NCBI RefSeq assembly: GCF_024807225.1
Contig: NZ_JANUCO010000001.1
Coordinates: 310,001 to 374,000, forward strand
Reading direction: 5' to 3'
From: Chryseobacterium ginsenosidimutans
GTDB taxonomy: Bacteria; Bacteroidota; Bacteroidia; Flavobacteriales; Weeksellaceae
Length of the DNA: 64,000 bases
Under the pieces are notes generated by a model. That model worked only from the letters and a program-made list of their open reading frames with translations. It did not search any database and was not told the origin of the DNA. The position numbers and the translations under genes are program-made. Below are positions 35,808 through 45,570 of this stretch, piece by piece. Numbering within the stretch: the stretch's first letter is position 1; each line of letters begins with the position of its first letter.

Positions 35808-37934
35808 TTAAGATTTTACACCCATATCTGCAATAATGTTCATTGCTTCCTGAAGGTAAAGATCCTTCTTAAGATTTTTGATCCACATTTCAGATTTTTT
35901 CTTGAATGCTTCATCTTTTTTCTCTCTTTCCATTTCGCTTTCATACATAGAGAACTGAAGACCGTTTTCAAATTTCGTTAATGATTTGAATTTTTCGATC
36001 TGAGCTTTTCTTTGCTTCATTAAGTCATTAAACTTATTGAGATTAAGCGTAATGGTCTCTTCTTTATCCAGTTTTTCTCTCCATTGAGCAGATTCTAACA
36101 ACAACTGATATTTTGCATTTTTCGCCATTCTGTCGTTGCTTGCTTTTTCAAGAGCCTGAACATTGAAATAATTCAGCTTTTGGAAGCTTGTAGCCGGAAT
36201 TTTATCCCAAGCTAAAGCATAATCATCATATCTTTCTCCAACTTCAGCATATGTAAAGAAATCTTTCATCTGAATATCAGAAACAATTCCTTTTCTCTGA
36301 GTAGACTCACCCGTAATTCTGTAGAATTTCTGAATCGTTAATTTTAAAGATCCGAAATCATCTTCTGTATTTAAGAACCTGTTTAGATCAACAAAAGTCT
36401 GAACTGTTCCTTTTCCGAAAGACTGTGGCGAACCGATAATCATCGCTCTACCCGTATCCTGCATTGCACCTGCCAAAATCTCAGAAGCCGAAGCCGAAAG
36501 TTCGTTTTGCATAATCACAAGAGGACCTGTCCAGATCGGAGCTTCCTGTTTGTTTTTTAATGTCTGAATCTTTCCGTTTCCGTCTTTTACCTGAACATAT
36601 GGTCCTGCATTCATGAAAAGTCCCATGATATCACCAACTTCCGTTAATGAACCACCACCATTATTTCTTAAATCTAAAACAATTCCTTCGATGTTCTGAC
36701 CTTTCAGTTTAAGGATCTCGTTTTTAATATCGTCAGAAGCGTTTCTTCCATTAGGATTTTCAAAATCAGCGTTGAAGCTTGGTAAATTGATGAATCCGTA
36801 TTTTTTACCGTTAGAATTTACGACAATACTTCTTGCGAAAGTATCTTCAATAGCAACCTCCTCACGAATCATGGTAACGTCTTTGGTTGTCCCGTCTTTT
36901 TTCTGAACCGTCAATGTAACAGGAGTTCCTTTTTCACCTCTGATCAAACGTACCGCTTCATCAGAAAGCATTCCGACAACGTTTACGGCATCTTCTTTAG
37001 GTTTAGATCTAACTTTTAAAATTTTATCACCTTCCGAAAGCTGTTTCGATTTCCAAGCCGGAGCTCCGATTGTAAGCGCCCCTAAATAAAGGTTTCCTTT
37101 TTTCTCCTGAATAATTGCCCCGATTCCGATTACTTTTCCTGTGAAATTAGTATCAAAATCTTCTTTATCTTTCGGAGAATAATAGTTGGTGTGCGGATCG
37201 AAAACTTCAGTATAAGCGTTCATATACACCGTAAACCAATCCATTTTCTTTCTCTTTTTAAATCTCGTAAATGTTTCTTTTACAAGATCTTTCACCTCAT
37301 CAGTTGCTTTTTTCATCTTCTGATCAGGATTAAGAGGTTGATATTTGATGGTATCTTTTAAATTATACTTCTGAACAGAATCTTTCTTCTCTTTCTGAGC
37401 CTCTTCTTTGCTGTTCATCGATTCAATTTCCTGAAGAATATTGTATTTAATAAACTTTTTCCATTCTGTGTACTGTTCCTGTTTGTTGGCAGGTACTTTT
37501 TTCAGTTTTGGCTCAAGCGTTAAATTTTCATCTTCTTCCAAGTTGATCGGTTTGCTGAAAATATCCTGAGTGATTTTGTCGATTTCGTCAACTCGTTGAT
37601 ATAATCTGTCGATAGTAAGTTTATAAAAAGTAAGATCTCCCTGATTGATATAATCGTCAAGCTTGGTTTCATGCTTTCCAAACTCATCCATATCCGACTG
37701 CACGAAGTATCTTTTACCCGGATCTACCAACTCAAAATAATGCTTGTAAACATCCTTAGAATAAGCATCATTAATAGGTTTTGGGCTATAGTGCAAATAA
37801 GAAAGTGTATTTTTTACGCTCACCATTATCGTCTGCATTTTTTCGTCATCGTCTTTTGGCGAGTTGAAACAAAACATTAGACTTGTTAATGGAATTAGGA
37901 GTAAAAATTTATTTAGCTTAAAATTTTTCCACAT
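35808..37934 (-). CDS. prc: Carboxy-terminal (tail-specific) protease, S41 family
   Basis: This 708-residue periplasmic protease has an N-terminal hydrophobic segment (LLLIPLTSLMFCFNS), the Prc N-terminal domain, a PDZ domain (GNLYLGALTIGAPAWKSKQLSEGDKIL, about residues 275-330) and the S41 catalytic domain. That domain carries NNGGGSLTEV, the nucleophile Ser in ELSASASEILAGAMQD and the Lys in SFGKGTVQ. It also has the DUF3340-type C-terminal domain of Tsp/Prc. Length and motifs match an intact enzyme. It is a single-gene unit. Confidence 0.9.
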   Translation of the reverse strand: MWKNFKLNKFLLLIPLTSLMFCFNSPKDDDEKMQTIMVSVKNTLSYLHYSPKPINDAYSKDVYKHYFELVDPGKRYFVQSDMDEFGKHETKLDDYINQGDLTFYKLTIDRLYQRVDEIDKITQDIFSKPINLEEDENLTLEPKLKKVPANKQEQYTEWKKFIKYNILQEIESMNSKEEAQKEKKDSVQKYNLKDTIKYQPLNPDQKMKKATDEVKDLVKETFTRFKKRKKMDWFTVYMNAYTEVFDPHTNYYSPKDKEDFDTNFTGKVIGIGAIIQEKKGNLYLGALTIGAPAWKSKQLSEGDKILKVRSKPKEDAVNVVGMLSDEAVRLIRGEKGTPVTLTVQKKDGTTKDVTMIREEVAIEDTFARSIVVNSNGKKYGFINLPSFNADFENPNGRNASDDIKNEILKLKGQNIEGIVLDLRNNGGGSLTEVGDIMGLFMNAGPYVQVKDGNGKIQTLKNKQEAPIWTGPLVIMQNELSASASEILAGAMQDTGRAMIIGSPQSFGKGTVQTFVDLNRFLNTEDDFGSLKLTIQKFYRITGESTQRKGIVSDIQMKDFFTYAEVGERYDDYALAWDKIPATSFQKLNYFNVQALEKASNDRMAKNAKYQLLLESAQWREKLDKEETITLNLNKFNDLMKQRKAQIEKFKSLTKFENGLQFSMYESEMEREKKDEAFKKKSEMWIKNLKKDLYLQEAMNIIADMGVKS

Positions 37935-38053
37935 AAATCTGTAATGTATTTTATTAATTTTTTAAAAAGTATTTTAATTAGTAGTAATTTTTAATTTCCT
38001 GTTACAAACTATCAAATTTAATACCTTATTTATAAATATCGGATAGTTTTAAG

Positions 38054-38061
38054 TATTTTTG
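38054..38061 (+). promoter_or_regulatory. Minus-7 box upstream of surE
   Basis: TATTTTTG matches TAnnTTTG, 19 bases before the start at 38080. It supports that start over the ATG at 38059, which overlaps the box. Confidence 0.4.
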
Positions 38062-38079
38062 TTAAAATTAAATTTTAAT

Positions 38080-38850
38080 ATGGAAAGACCACTTATTCTG
38101 GTTACTAATGACGACGGAATTACAGCACCTGGTATCAGAAATCTTGTAAGTTTCATGAACGAAATCGGAGAAGTAGTTGTTGTTGCTCCAAACTCCCCTC
38201 AAAGTGGCAAAGGTCACGCGATTACCATTAATTCTACCTTAAGTTACGAAGAAGTACAGCTTGAAGGCCCGCAAACAGATTTTTCTTGCAGCGGAACTCC
38301 CGTTGACTGTGTAAAAATGGCTCTTGACAAAATTTTACCGAGAAGACCGGATATCGTAGTTTCAGGAATTAATCATGGGGCGAATTCTTCTATTAACGTA
38401 ATCTATTCCGGAACGATGTCTGCAGCAGTTGAAGCGGGCGTAGAAAATCTTCCTGCGATTGGTTTTTCGCTACAGGATTTCAGTTGGGAAGCAGATTTTA
38501 CTCAGGCAAAAGAATATATTCAGAATATTGTAAAAAGAACGCTGGAAAACCCGATGCCAAAAGGAATTGTTTTAAATGTAAATATTCCTAAGCTTTTAAA
38601 AGACGAAATTAAAGGCATAAAAGTCTGCAAGCAGGCTAAAGCAAAATGGGAAGAAAGTTTCGACGAAAGAATAAATCCGCACGGTAAAAAATATTATTGG
38701 TTAACAGGATATTTCAACAATATGGATGAGTCTGAAGATGCAGATGAAACTGCTTTGGCAAACGGATATATCTCCATTGTTCCTGTAAAGTTTGATATGA
38801 CGGCTTATGAATACATGAAGACTCTGGAAGAAGTAATGAATTTTGATTAA
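38080..38850 (+). CDS. surE: 5'/3'-nucleotidase SurE
   Basis: SurE (256 residues) dephosphorylates nucleoside monophosphates. Family signatures are LVTNDDGITAPGI with the metal-binding Asp pair at the N-terminus, APNSPQSGKGHAIT, SGTPVDCVK, VSGINHGAN and YSGTMSAAVEAG. I use the Met at 38080 (MERPLILVTNDDG), seven codons after an earlier ATG at 38059, because the family usually starts close to the DD motif. It is convergent with the radical SAM gene across a repeat-like terminator. Confidence 0.93.
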   Translation: MERPLILVTNDDGITAPGIRNLVSFMNEIGEVVVVAPNSPQSGKGHAITINSTLSYEEVQLEGPQTDFSCSGTPVDCVKMALDKILPRRPDIVVSGINHGANSSINVIYSGTMSAAVEAGVENLPAIGFSLQDFSWEADFTQAKEYIQNIVKRTLENPMPKGIVLNVNIPKLLKDEIKGIKVCKQAKAKWEESFDERINPHGKKYYWLTGYFNNMDESEDADETALANGYISIVPVKFDMTAYEYMKTLEEVMNFD

Positions 38851-38873
38851 TTATATTTAGATCTTTATAATTT

Positions 38874-38936
38874 CCCCACAGATTACACAAATTACACAGA
38901 AAAACCTGTCAGATTTGTGTAATCTGTGGGATTTTT
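38874..38936. repeat. Inverted-repeat element and terminator, CCCACAGATT family
   Basis: A perfect 18-bp inverted repeat (CCCACAGATTACACAAAT at 38875-38892; complement at 38913-38930) is followed by ATTTTTT. It belongs to the same family as the element at 18678-18835, and here it probably acts as the shared terminator of two convergent genes. Confidence 0.75.
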
Positions 38937-38940
38937 TGTT

Positions 38941-40345
38941 TTAAAATAAGACCTTATCATCTTTTCTCAATTCCTCAAGATATTTGATTTTATCGTCTCT
39001 GTAAAAAAGATTCATCGTCTCAAAAGGAATTAATTTTAAATCTTTATTGACGATATGAACGCAAGATTTCTTCACCGCACGAACATCGAAATCATGAGCA
39101 TCCATGAAATTCATAATAATAATTCTAAATAAATTATCATAATCGAGATTCGGAGCAGAAACTTCTGGAAGACAACACAATAACTGGTTCACTTTAGGCT
39201 GTACTTTATCTACCGAAATTCCAGTGCTGAAAATGTCCAAAAGCTGCATTTGCAATCCTGTATCCTGTTCGTAGACAATAGTGTTTCGGGTTTCATTATT
39301 CAGTAAATCAGCAGGATTGATATATCGTGTTAAAGGAATAATTTCATCTTCCAGCTTCAAAATATACCCCATCGCCAATGCATCAGGATTACACGGAAAC
39401 CGGAATAATATCATCCGAATTAAGAATTGGAAACTGGTTTAAAATTTCCTGTCTTACTTCCGTCAACGTTATTTTTTCATGCGCTGAATCATCTCTGTTT
39501 CTCCCTGCAATCTCTACAGGCTGAAAAGTAATTCCGCGGACGCATTTTTGTTTTAAAGCAAAATCGATGATCTTCCCAATTTCATCAATATTTTTATCTT
39601 TTTGAAGAACGATAACGAGTGTTGTAGAAAGATTTAAAGCATTTAATTTTTCCAACGCTTTCATTCTAACGTCCGTAAGATCTTTTCCTCTGAAATCCTG
39701 TAAAACTTCCGGTTTAAAAGAATCAAACTGAAGATAAATTTCAAATTCTGGAGCATAAGTTGCTAATTTTTCGGCAAAACCGGGATCATTGGCAATTCGT
39801 ACTCCATTGGTATTCAACATTAAATGTTTAATCGGTTTTGTTTTAGCAATATCCATTATTTTGAAAAACTCCGGATGAATGGTTGGTTCACCTCCACTGA
39901 TTTGAACAACATCGGGTTCGCCTTCATTTTTAACAATAATATCAAACATCGCTTCAATTTCTTCCAACGTTCGATGGCTTCCGTAATGGGGCGAAGACAT
40001 CGCATAACAGGTCGGACAAGTAAGATTACACCGATCCGTCACTTCCACGATAGAAAGACAGCTATGCTGCTCATGATCAACACATAAACCACAATCGTAA
40101 GGACAGCCATATTCAACATCTGTTCCAAAATGATGAGGCATTTCCGAAGCTTTATTATAATTTCTGATGTTTTTGTAATAATGAACATCAGAAGCAATTT
40201 TTGTCTTAAAAAATCCGTGATCAGGGCATCTTTTCGTCATGAAAACAGCTTCATCTTCTATGATAATCTTCGCTCCAACTCTTTTCAGACATTCCGGACA
40301 AAGACTGATTGTATAATCGTAATAGGTATAATTTCTTACAGGCAT
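38941..40345 (-). CDS. Radical SAM protein, MJ0619/Tes-like, reading frame interrupted
   Basis: The protein has about 467 residues after removing one A from 39397-39399 (GTTTCC to GTTCC on the coding strand), which joins NSDDIIPV to PCNPDALAMGY. An N-terminal zinc-ribbon-like part (Cys16, Cys19, Cys40) and a CPYDCGLC-x7-C block (81-96) precede the radical SAM motif CNLTCPTC (Cys106, 110, 113) and SGGEPTIHPE. The order resembles archaeal MJ0619 and the tetraether synthase Tes, which join lipid chains. That this one acts on lipids is inference. It is the third gene of a tight operon with a 77-residue membrane protein and an Lgt-like protein. Confidence 0.78.
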
Positions 40346-40354
40346 AATTTTATT

Positions 40355-40588
40355 TTATAGTCCACCACAAATAACACCGCTTATCAAACCGCAGATTAAC
40401 AAACTAATAATCATTGTCTGAATAAACTGCTTTCGGGAAAATTTCTTATCATCTTTCCACTCGTACCATACTTTTATAATCGTTGTAAGCATAAACGAAA
40501 GAGATAATGCTACAAAAAGAATGATGAGGATGATTATTACAACTAATCCGTCCAGATTTCCGACCTCCAACAGTATTAATGGTTTCAT
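40355..40588 (-). CDS. Small two-helix membrane protein of the radical SAM operon
   Basis: This 77-residue protein has two membrane segments (LVVIIILIILFVALSLSFML and TMIISLLICGLISGVICGG) joined by a charged loop (YEWKDDKKFSRKQF). No family is recognised. Gaps of 12 bases from the Lgt-like gene and 9 bases to the radical SAM gene indicate one transcript. It may anchor or assist the radical SAM enzyme at the membrane. Confidence 0.65.
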   Translation of the reverse strand: MKPLILLEVGNLDGLVVIIILIILFVALSLSFMLTTIIKVWYEWKDDKKFSRKQFIQTMIISLLICGLISGVICGGL

Positions 40589-40600
40589 ATGGTGAATATT

Positions 40601-41347
40601 TTAATGTGAATTTACAGCTTTTACCTTTCTTATTTTAAAAATATAATAAATAATAACTCCAATACACATCAATTGAATAGTTCCTAAATTTTCTATCAAT
40701 TCCTCTCTCGGTTTTATAAAATCCAACGAAAACCTAAACGTAAAATAACTCAACATAAATACCTGAAAGACAAAACCTGAAGGATATTTCTTTTTATTCT
40801 GAATGAGTTTTAAACAGATCCAAAGAATAACTAAAAAAGCAATTTCATATAACGAAACGGGATGTCTTAAATATTGATCCCCTAAATGCATTCCAAAAAT
40901 CGAGTGTGTCGGCAGTCCGTAAGTTTCTTCATAAATTCCTGTCAGAAAACAGCCGATTCTTCCAATAATCATCGCCAACATCAAAGGAAAAACAATCAAA
41001 TCTCCTGTACTTTCTTTGTGTTTCACAATTTTTTTTGCCAGTTCTACTCCAATTAAACCAAAAGCCAATCCCCCAACAATGGTGTTATTTGTCCAAAACG
41101 TTTTTAAATCAAAATGTTCAAAAAGTTTGTAAGGATTTTCGAGATTCCCAATTAATTTAGAACCCATTAAAGCTCCTGCTGTTGCTCCAATAAGAACTGC
41201 AGCCGAAGTATTGAATGATGTCTTTTCTTTTGATTTCCTTTTTAAATAGAAATAAAAACGCATCCCAATAAACATCCCTAAAGCTTCAAAAAGTGGATGC
41301 GCAAGAACGGTTTTACCGAAAATATGAAAACTGACAGGAAAATCCAT
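40601..41347 (-). CDS. Prolipoprotein diacylglyceryl transferase (Lgt)-like membrane protein
   Basis: This 248-residue protein has about seven membrane segments. It keeps the Lgt scaffold (IVGGLAFGLIGVELAKK, the GRIGCFLTGIYEETYG counterpart of the Lgt signature, and RHPVSLYEI) but departs from it in key places, for example Cys for the usual Asn in GRIGN. It is therefore more likely a divergent paralogue than the housekeeping Lgt. It is the first gene of an operon with a small membrane protein and an MJ0619/Tes-like radical SAM enzyme. A role in transferring or modifying lipid chains is inferred. Confidence 0.75.
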   Translation of the reverse strand: MDFPVSFHIFGKTVLAHPLFEALGMFIGMRFYFYLKRKSKEKTSFNTSAAVLIGATAGALMGSKLIGNLENPYKLFEHFDLKTFWTNNTIVGGLAFGLIGVELAKKIVKHKESTGDLIVFPLMLAMIIGRIGCFLTGIYEETYGLPTHSIFGMHLGDQYLRHPVSLYEIAFLVILWICLKLIQNKKKYPSGFVFQVFMLSYFTFRFSLDFIKPREELIENLGTIQLMCIGVIIYYIFKIRKVKAVNSH

Positions 41348-41518
41348 AGTTTCAAAAGTATCGTTTTTAATTAAAACTGAATAATTTTATCTCACAGGTT
41401 TAGAAATTAAGCAGATTTTTTCATCATTGGTTTAATCTTAAAAAATTTATAAAATCCATTATTTTAAAACTTCCAATCAATCTTTTCCCTAAATTTAATT
41501 AAAATAATTTTCCAAATT

Positions 41519-42560
41519 ATGAGAATAGAATACGATATAAAGTTAGGTTTTAAAGATGTCATGTTTCGCCCGAAACGTTCTACATTAAAATCCCGTTCGG
41601 AAGTTGATCTTGAAAGAGAATTCACCTTCTTACATACCAAAAAGAAATGGCAGGGAACACCGATCATCGCAGCGAATATGGATACGGTGGGAACTTTTGA
41701 AATGGCGGTAGAGCTCGCAAAAGATAAAATCATCACAGCCATTCACAAACATTATTCGATTGAAGAATGGAGCGAATTTTTAGATAATCAACCCGAAAGC
41801 ATTCATCAGTATATCGCTTTAAGTACAGGAACAGGAAAAGCCGACGAAGAAAAGCTCAGACAAATCCTTGAAAAACATCCAAAAATCGAGTTTCTATGCA
41901 TTGATGTTGCCAATGGCTATTCCGAGCATTTTGTGGGCTTTGTGAAGAAGGCAAGAACCAATTTTCCGGATAAAATTATTATTGCAGGAAACGTTGTAAC
42001 CGGAGAAATGGTTGAAGAGCTGCTTTTGGTCGGTGCAGATATCATTAAAGTCGGGATTGGTCCCGGTTTCTGTCTGTACAACGCGTGTAAAAACCGGAGT
42101 CGGCTATCCCCAACTTTCTGCCGTTATTGAATGTTCTGATGCTGCTCATGGATTGGGCGGTCATATTATTGCAGACGGCGGTTGTAAAGTTCCGGGAGAT
42201 GTGGCAAAAGCTTTCGGTGGCGGTGCAGATTTTGTGATGTTGGGCGGAATGTTTGCCGGTCACGACGAAAGTGGTGGTGAAATCATCGAAGAAAATGGCA
42301 AAAAATACCGTACTTTTTATGGAATGAGTTCAAAAACAGCCATGGATAAACATTCAGGAGGTGTTGCAGAATACAGAGCTTCCGAAGGCAAAACCGTGAA
42401 AGTAGCTTACAAAGGTCCGGTTTCGGAGACGGTGAAAGATATTTTGGGTGGCGTTCGTTCTACTTGTACTTATGTCGGAGCTTCAAAATTAAAAGAACTG
42501 TCGAAAAGAACAACTTTCATAAGAGTTCAAGAACAAGAAAATCAAGTATTTAAAGACTAG
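41519..42560 (+). CDS. guaC: GMP reductase, reading frame interrupted
   Basis: GMP reductase converts GMP to IMP with NADPH. The first segment carries FKDVMFRPKRSTLKSRSEVDL, ANMDTVGTFEMA and KVGIGPG. After removal of one T from 42067-42069 it continues as SVCTTRVKTGVGYPQLSAV, the catalytic Cys loop, then GGCKVPGDVAKAFGGGADFVMLGG and FYGMSSKTAMDKH. The rejoined protein has 346 residues (E. coli GuaC 347). The loop G-x-GSVCTTR distinguishes GMP reductase from IMP dehydrogenase. A TTG-initiated gene follows 3 bases later. Confidence 0.9.
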
Positions 42561-42563
42561 CAA

Positions 42564-43301
42564 TTGAATACAATATTTAATATTTTAAATGGTGATTATC
42601 TCGCCGATCAATTAGATAAAACAATGATTGAAGGCGAGATCATTATTTGCAGAGAAGCTTTAACTACGGGTGACTTACAAGCTGATAATCTGGAAGATCT
42701 TTGGAAAACAAGAGCCGAATCTATCTCGAAAGATTATCAGGTTAAACAGAAAAGTTATTACAAAAAAGTCGTTTCTGAATTTGAAAAGATCTTGGATATT
42801 CCTGAAAATTCTGTGGTGAATCTTTGGTTTGAAGATGATCTATTTTGTCAGGTAAATATGTGGTTTTGCCTCTTTTTATTAAACAATAAAGACTTAAAAA
42901 TCTACAGAATATTTCCGAAAACAACGAAAGAAAATAATTGGAAAGGGTTTTCTGTTTCAGATAATTTTGAGCTGGAAGAAACAGCAGAATCAAAGGTATT
43001 ATTTAATGAAAAAGATATTGAATTAGGGATCAATCTTTGGAAAGCTTATCAGAATAATGACAAGAATTCTTTACAGCAACTTTCAGAAAATCAATCGGAT
43101 TGCTTTCGTTTTTTACAGGAAGTCATTGATTCTTATTTGAATATAAATCCCGAAGTTCTGGTTAAAAATTTAATTAAAAGCGGAACAACGGATTTTAATC
43201 TGATCTTTGAAAAATTTCAGGATGAATTGGGAATTTTCGGTTTTGGAGATCTTCAGGTGAAATCGATTTACAATAAAATTCTGAGAGAAATTAAGAATTG
43301 A
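42564..43301 (+). CDS. DUF1835-like hypothetical protein
   Basis: This 245-residue protein matches the DUF1835 pattern at the N-terminus: FNILNGDYLADQL followed by GEIIICREALTTGDL. The rest is helical and Phe/Trp-rich. I use a TTG start at 42564, since the frame has no ATG before the conserved block. It begins 3 bases after guaC, so translation is probably coupled. Function unknown. Confidence 0.65.
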   Translation: MNTIFNILNGDYLADQLDKTMIEGEIIICREALTTGDLQADNLEDLWKTRAESISKDYQVKQKSYYKKVVSEFEKILDIPENSVVNLWFEDDLFCQVNMWFCLFLLNNKDLKIYRIFPKTTKENNWKGFSVSDNFELEETAESKVLFNEKDIELGINLWKAYQNNDKNSLQQLSENQSDCFRFLQEVIDSYLNINPEVLVKNLIKSGTTDFNLIFEKFQDELGIFGFGDLQVKSIYNKILREIKN

Positions 43302-43316
43302 ACGCCGAAAAAAACT

Positions 43317-44636
43317 CTATTTTGTTCTTATGTATTTCTTGTCAAAATATTTTTCCTGCTGCATATTTACATAACCGCGAGGTTCGTTAACAGAAGATAA
43401 TTCTCCAAAATATAAAACTTTGGGAATTGTTTTTATCTTATCCAAAATCACAGAATCCTGCGACGAATTTTTCAGTGTATAAACTCTGTTTTCAATCTCC
43501 TGATCATACGTTTTCAAATCAGTTTGCAAGACTTCATGAGTAAGATTATTCACATTAAAATCAAGGTTAAAATTCGCATAATTTTGTGGAAAAAAGTTGG
43601 TTTCAGGTAAGAAAATAACAACACAGCTGATCCACCAGAATTTTTTAATCTTCTCAAATTTAAACATCGTCACAACCGAAAAACTTAGAAGATAAAAGAA
43701 AATAATATGCTCAAATTGTCTTCCGATGATATTCATGAGATAGCCTAAAAAGATCAATGGGAGAAAAGAAATTGACCAGATAATCAATGCCTTTTTTATG
43801 TTTATTTTGCTCTTGATTTCATTTAATTCTTTTTCAAAAACTTTAATAAAAAATGGAAGAAGTAAGAGTACTTTAATAGAAATATACCCTGTATTTGCCA
43901 CAGAAAAAGCTATTCTTCTGAGCCAGGTTCTGTAAAAAGGTTCATCCAAATCAATCAATCTTTTAAAGTTTCCGGGAGCTAAAAAGGTGACTAAAATTCC
44001 TACACAACCAACTGCTAATAAAATTCTTGCTTCTTTGGACTTGTTTTGGGTATTAAAATAAACCAATATTCCGAGAAGAATTAATGCCAATATTTCATTT
44101 GAACCCATTAAAATGGCAATCAATAATAGACTTAGATAAAACCATATTTTTTTGCCCGTTTCTCTAAATTTGCCATAAAGGAAAAGCAAAAATCCGGATA
44201 AAATAGTCGGCAAAAAATATACATTTGACCCTGTAAACCAATAATAATGTTCAGAAATATTGACTAAAAGAACAGTGTAAAAGAAAAACAACAATAATCC
44301 TTTCACGATTGATTCACGAAGGGAATATTTAAAATATTGTTTAAAATTTAAAGCTGAAACACCAATAAAAGCGAAAAATAGAAATATGGGATAAATTTTA
44401 GGCAGAATATTTTCCGGATCTTTGGAAAGAGGAGTAAACATATTGATAGTATATCCGAAATATCTTCCGCCCCAATTCATGTAAAAATCCCGAATATTTC
44501 CTGCTATTCCAAGCGTTTTTGTGCTGTAGGAATATATATAATCATCGGTCTGATACACATTAAAAAAAGAAATGTAAACCAGACCGATGCATAATAAAAT
44601 CGACAAGAATAAAGTGATATTCTGTGCTAATTTCAT
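43317..44636 (-). CDS. DUF6056-like polytopic membrane protein
   Basis: This 439-residue protein has about ten membrane segments and the N-terminal YQTDDYIYSYSTKTLG followed by MNWGGRYFGYTINMF, features of the DUF6056 group of putative membrane glycosyltransferase-like proteins. The acidic DD pair near the first periplasmic loop fits a GT-C type active site, but this is inference. The C-terminal 90 residues are periplasmic and hydrophilic. It follows fabG by 5 bases. Confidence 0.7.
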   Translation of the reverse strand: MKLAQNITLFLSILLCIGLVYISFFNVYQTDDYIYSYSTKTLGIAGNIRDFYMNWGGRYFGYTINMFTPLSKDPENILPKIYPIFLFFAFIGVSALNFKQYFKYSLRESIVKGLLLFFFYTVLLVNISEHYYWFTGSNVYFLPTILSGFLLFLYGKFRETGKKIWFYLSLLLIAILMGSNEILALILLGILVYFNTQNKSKEARILLAVGCVGILVTFLAPGNFKRLIDLDEPFYRTWLRRIAFSVANTGYISIKVLLLLPFFIKVFEKELNEIKSKINIKKALIIWSISFLPLIFLGYLMNIIGRQFEHIIFFYLLSFSVVTMFKFEKIKKFWWISCVVIFLPETNFFPQNYANFNLDFNVNNLTHEVLQTDLKTYDQEIENRVYTLKNSSQDSVILDKIKTIPKVLYFGELSSVNEPRGYVNMQQEKYFDKKYIRTK

Positions 44637-44641
44637 ATTTT

Positions 44642-45386
44642 TTATGTCAATAAACCTCCGTCAACATTCAGTGTTTGTCCGGTAATGTAATTCGCCATGT
44701 CGCTTCCTAAAAAGATACACGCATTGGCAACGTCGGTCGTTTTTCCTAATTTTTTCATTGGGATGGCTTCATTCCATTTCTGGGTTGCTTTTTCGTCTAA
44801 AGCTGCCGTCATTTCAGTTTCGATAAATCCAGGAGCAATCGCATTACAACGGATGTTTCTAGAACCCAGTTTCCAATGCAACAGACTTTGTAAAACCAAT
44901 TACACCCGCTTTTGAAGCTGCATAATTTGCCTGTCCTGCATTTCCGCTGATTCCCACTACTGAAGTCATATTGATGATAGATCCCGATTTTGCCTTCATC
45001 ATCGGCTTTATCACCGCTTTTGTAAGGTTGAATACAGAATCAAGGTTTACTTTTATTACTTTATCCCAATCGTCTTTTGACATTCTTAGCAACAAATTGT
45101 CCCTTGTAATTCCTGCGTTATTTACAAGAATATCAATCTGACCAAATTCAGCCATTACTTCGTCTACTAATGTTTGAGCCGCATCAAAATCTGATGCATC
45201 CGATTGGTAACCTTTAATTTGAGTTACAGAACTTAAAGTCGCTTCTAATTCCTTTGCTTTGTCTACAGATCCGGCATAGGTAAAAGCTACTTTTGCACCT
45301 TGCTGAGCGTACATTTCAGCGATACTTTTACCGATTCCTCTTGTAGCTCCCGTTATTAGCGCTACTTTTCCTTCTAATAGTTTCAT
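44642..45386 (-). CDS. fabG: 3-oxoacyl-[acyl-carrier-protein] reductase, reading frame interrupted
   Basis: FabG reduces 3-ketoacyl-ACP with NADPH in fatty-acid elongation. The sequence shows GATRGIGKSIA, NNAGITRDNLLLRM, the Ser in NMTSVVGISGN, and YAASKAG with the catalytic Tyr-Lys. An extra T at 44870-44872 breaks the frame. Without it, SVALELGSRNIRCNAIAPGFIETEM continues to TGQTLNVDGG. The rejoined length is 247 residues (E. coli FabG 244). GITRDNLLLRM separates it from generic SDRs. It is upstream of the DUF6056-like gene. Confidence 0.9.
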
Positions 45387-45570
45387 ATTTATGACAATTA
45401 TTTTCTTTATAACTTACTAGCTTTTTGAAAGTTGGCTAATATAACACATTTAATTCTATTCAAATTAAGCAGTGCGCAAAGATATTATAAAATGTTATTC
45501 AAAGCATTTGAAATGCCGTTTTTAGTAAAATTTTATAACTGTTTTTTGTCATAAATCGCATCAGAAAGTA

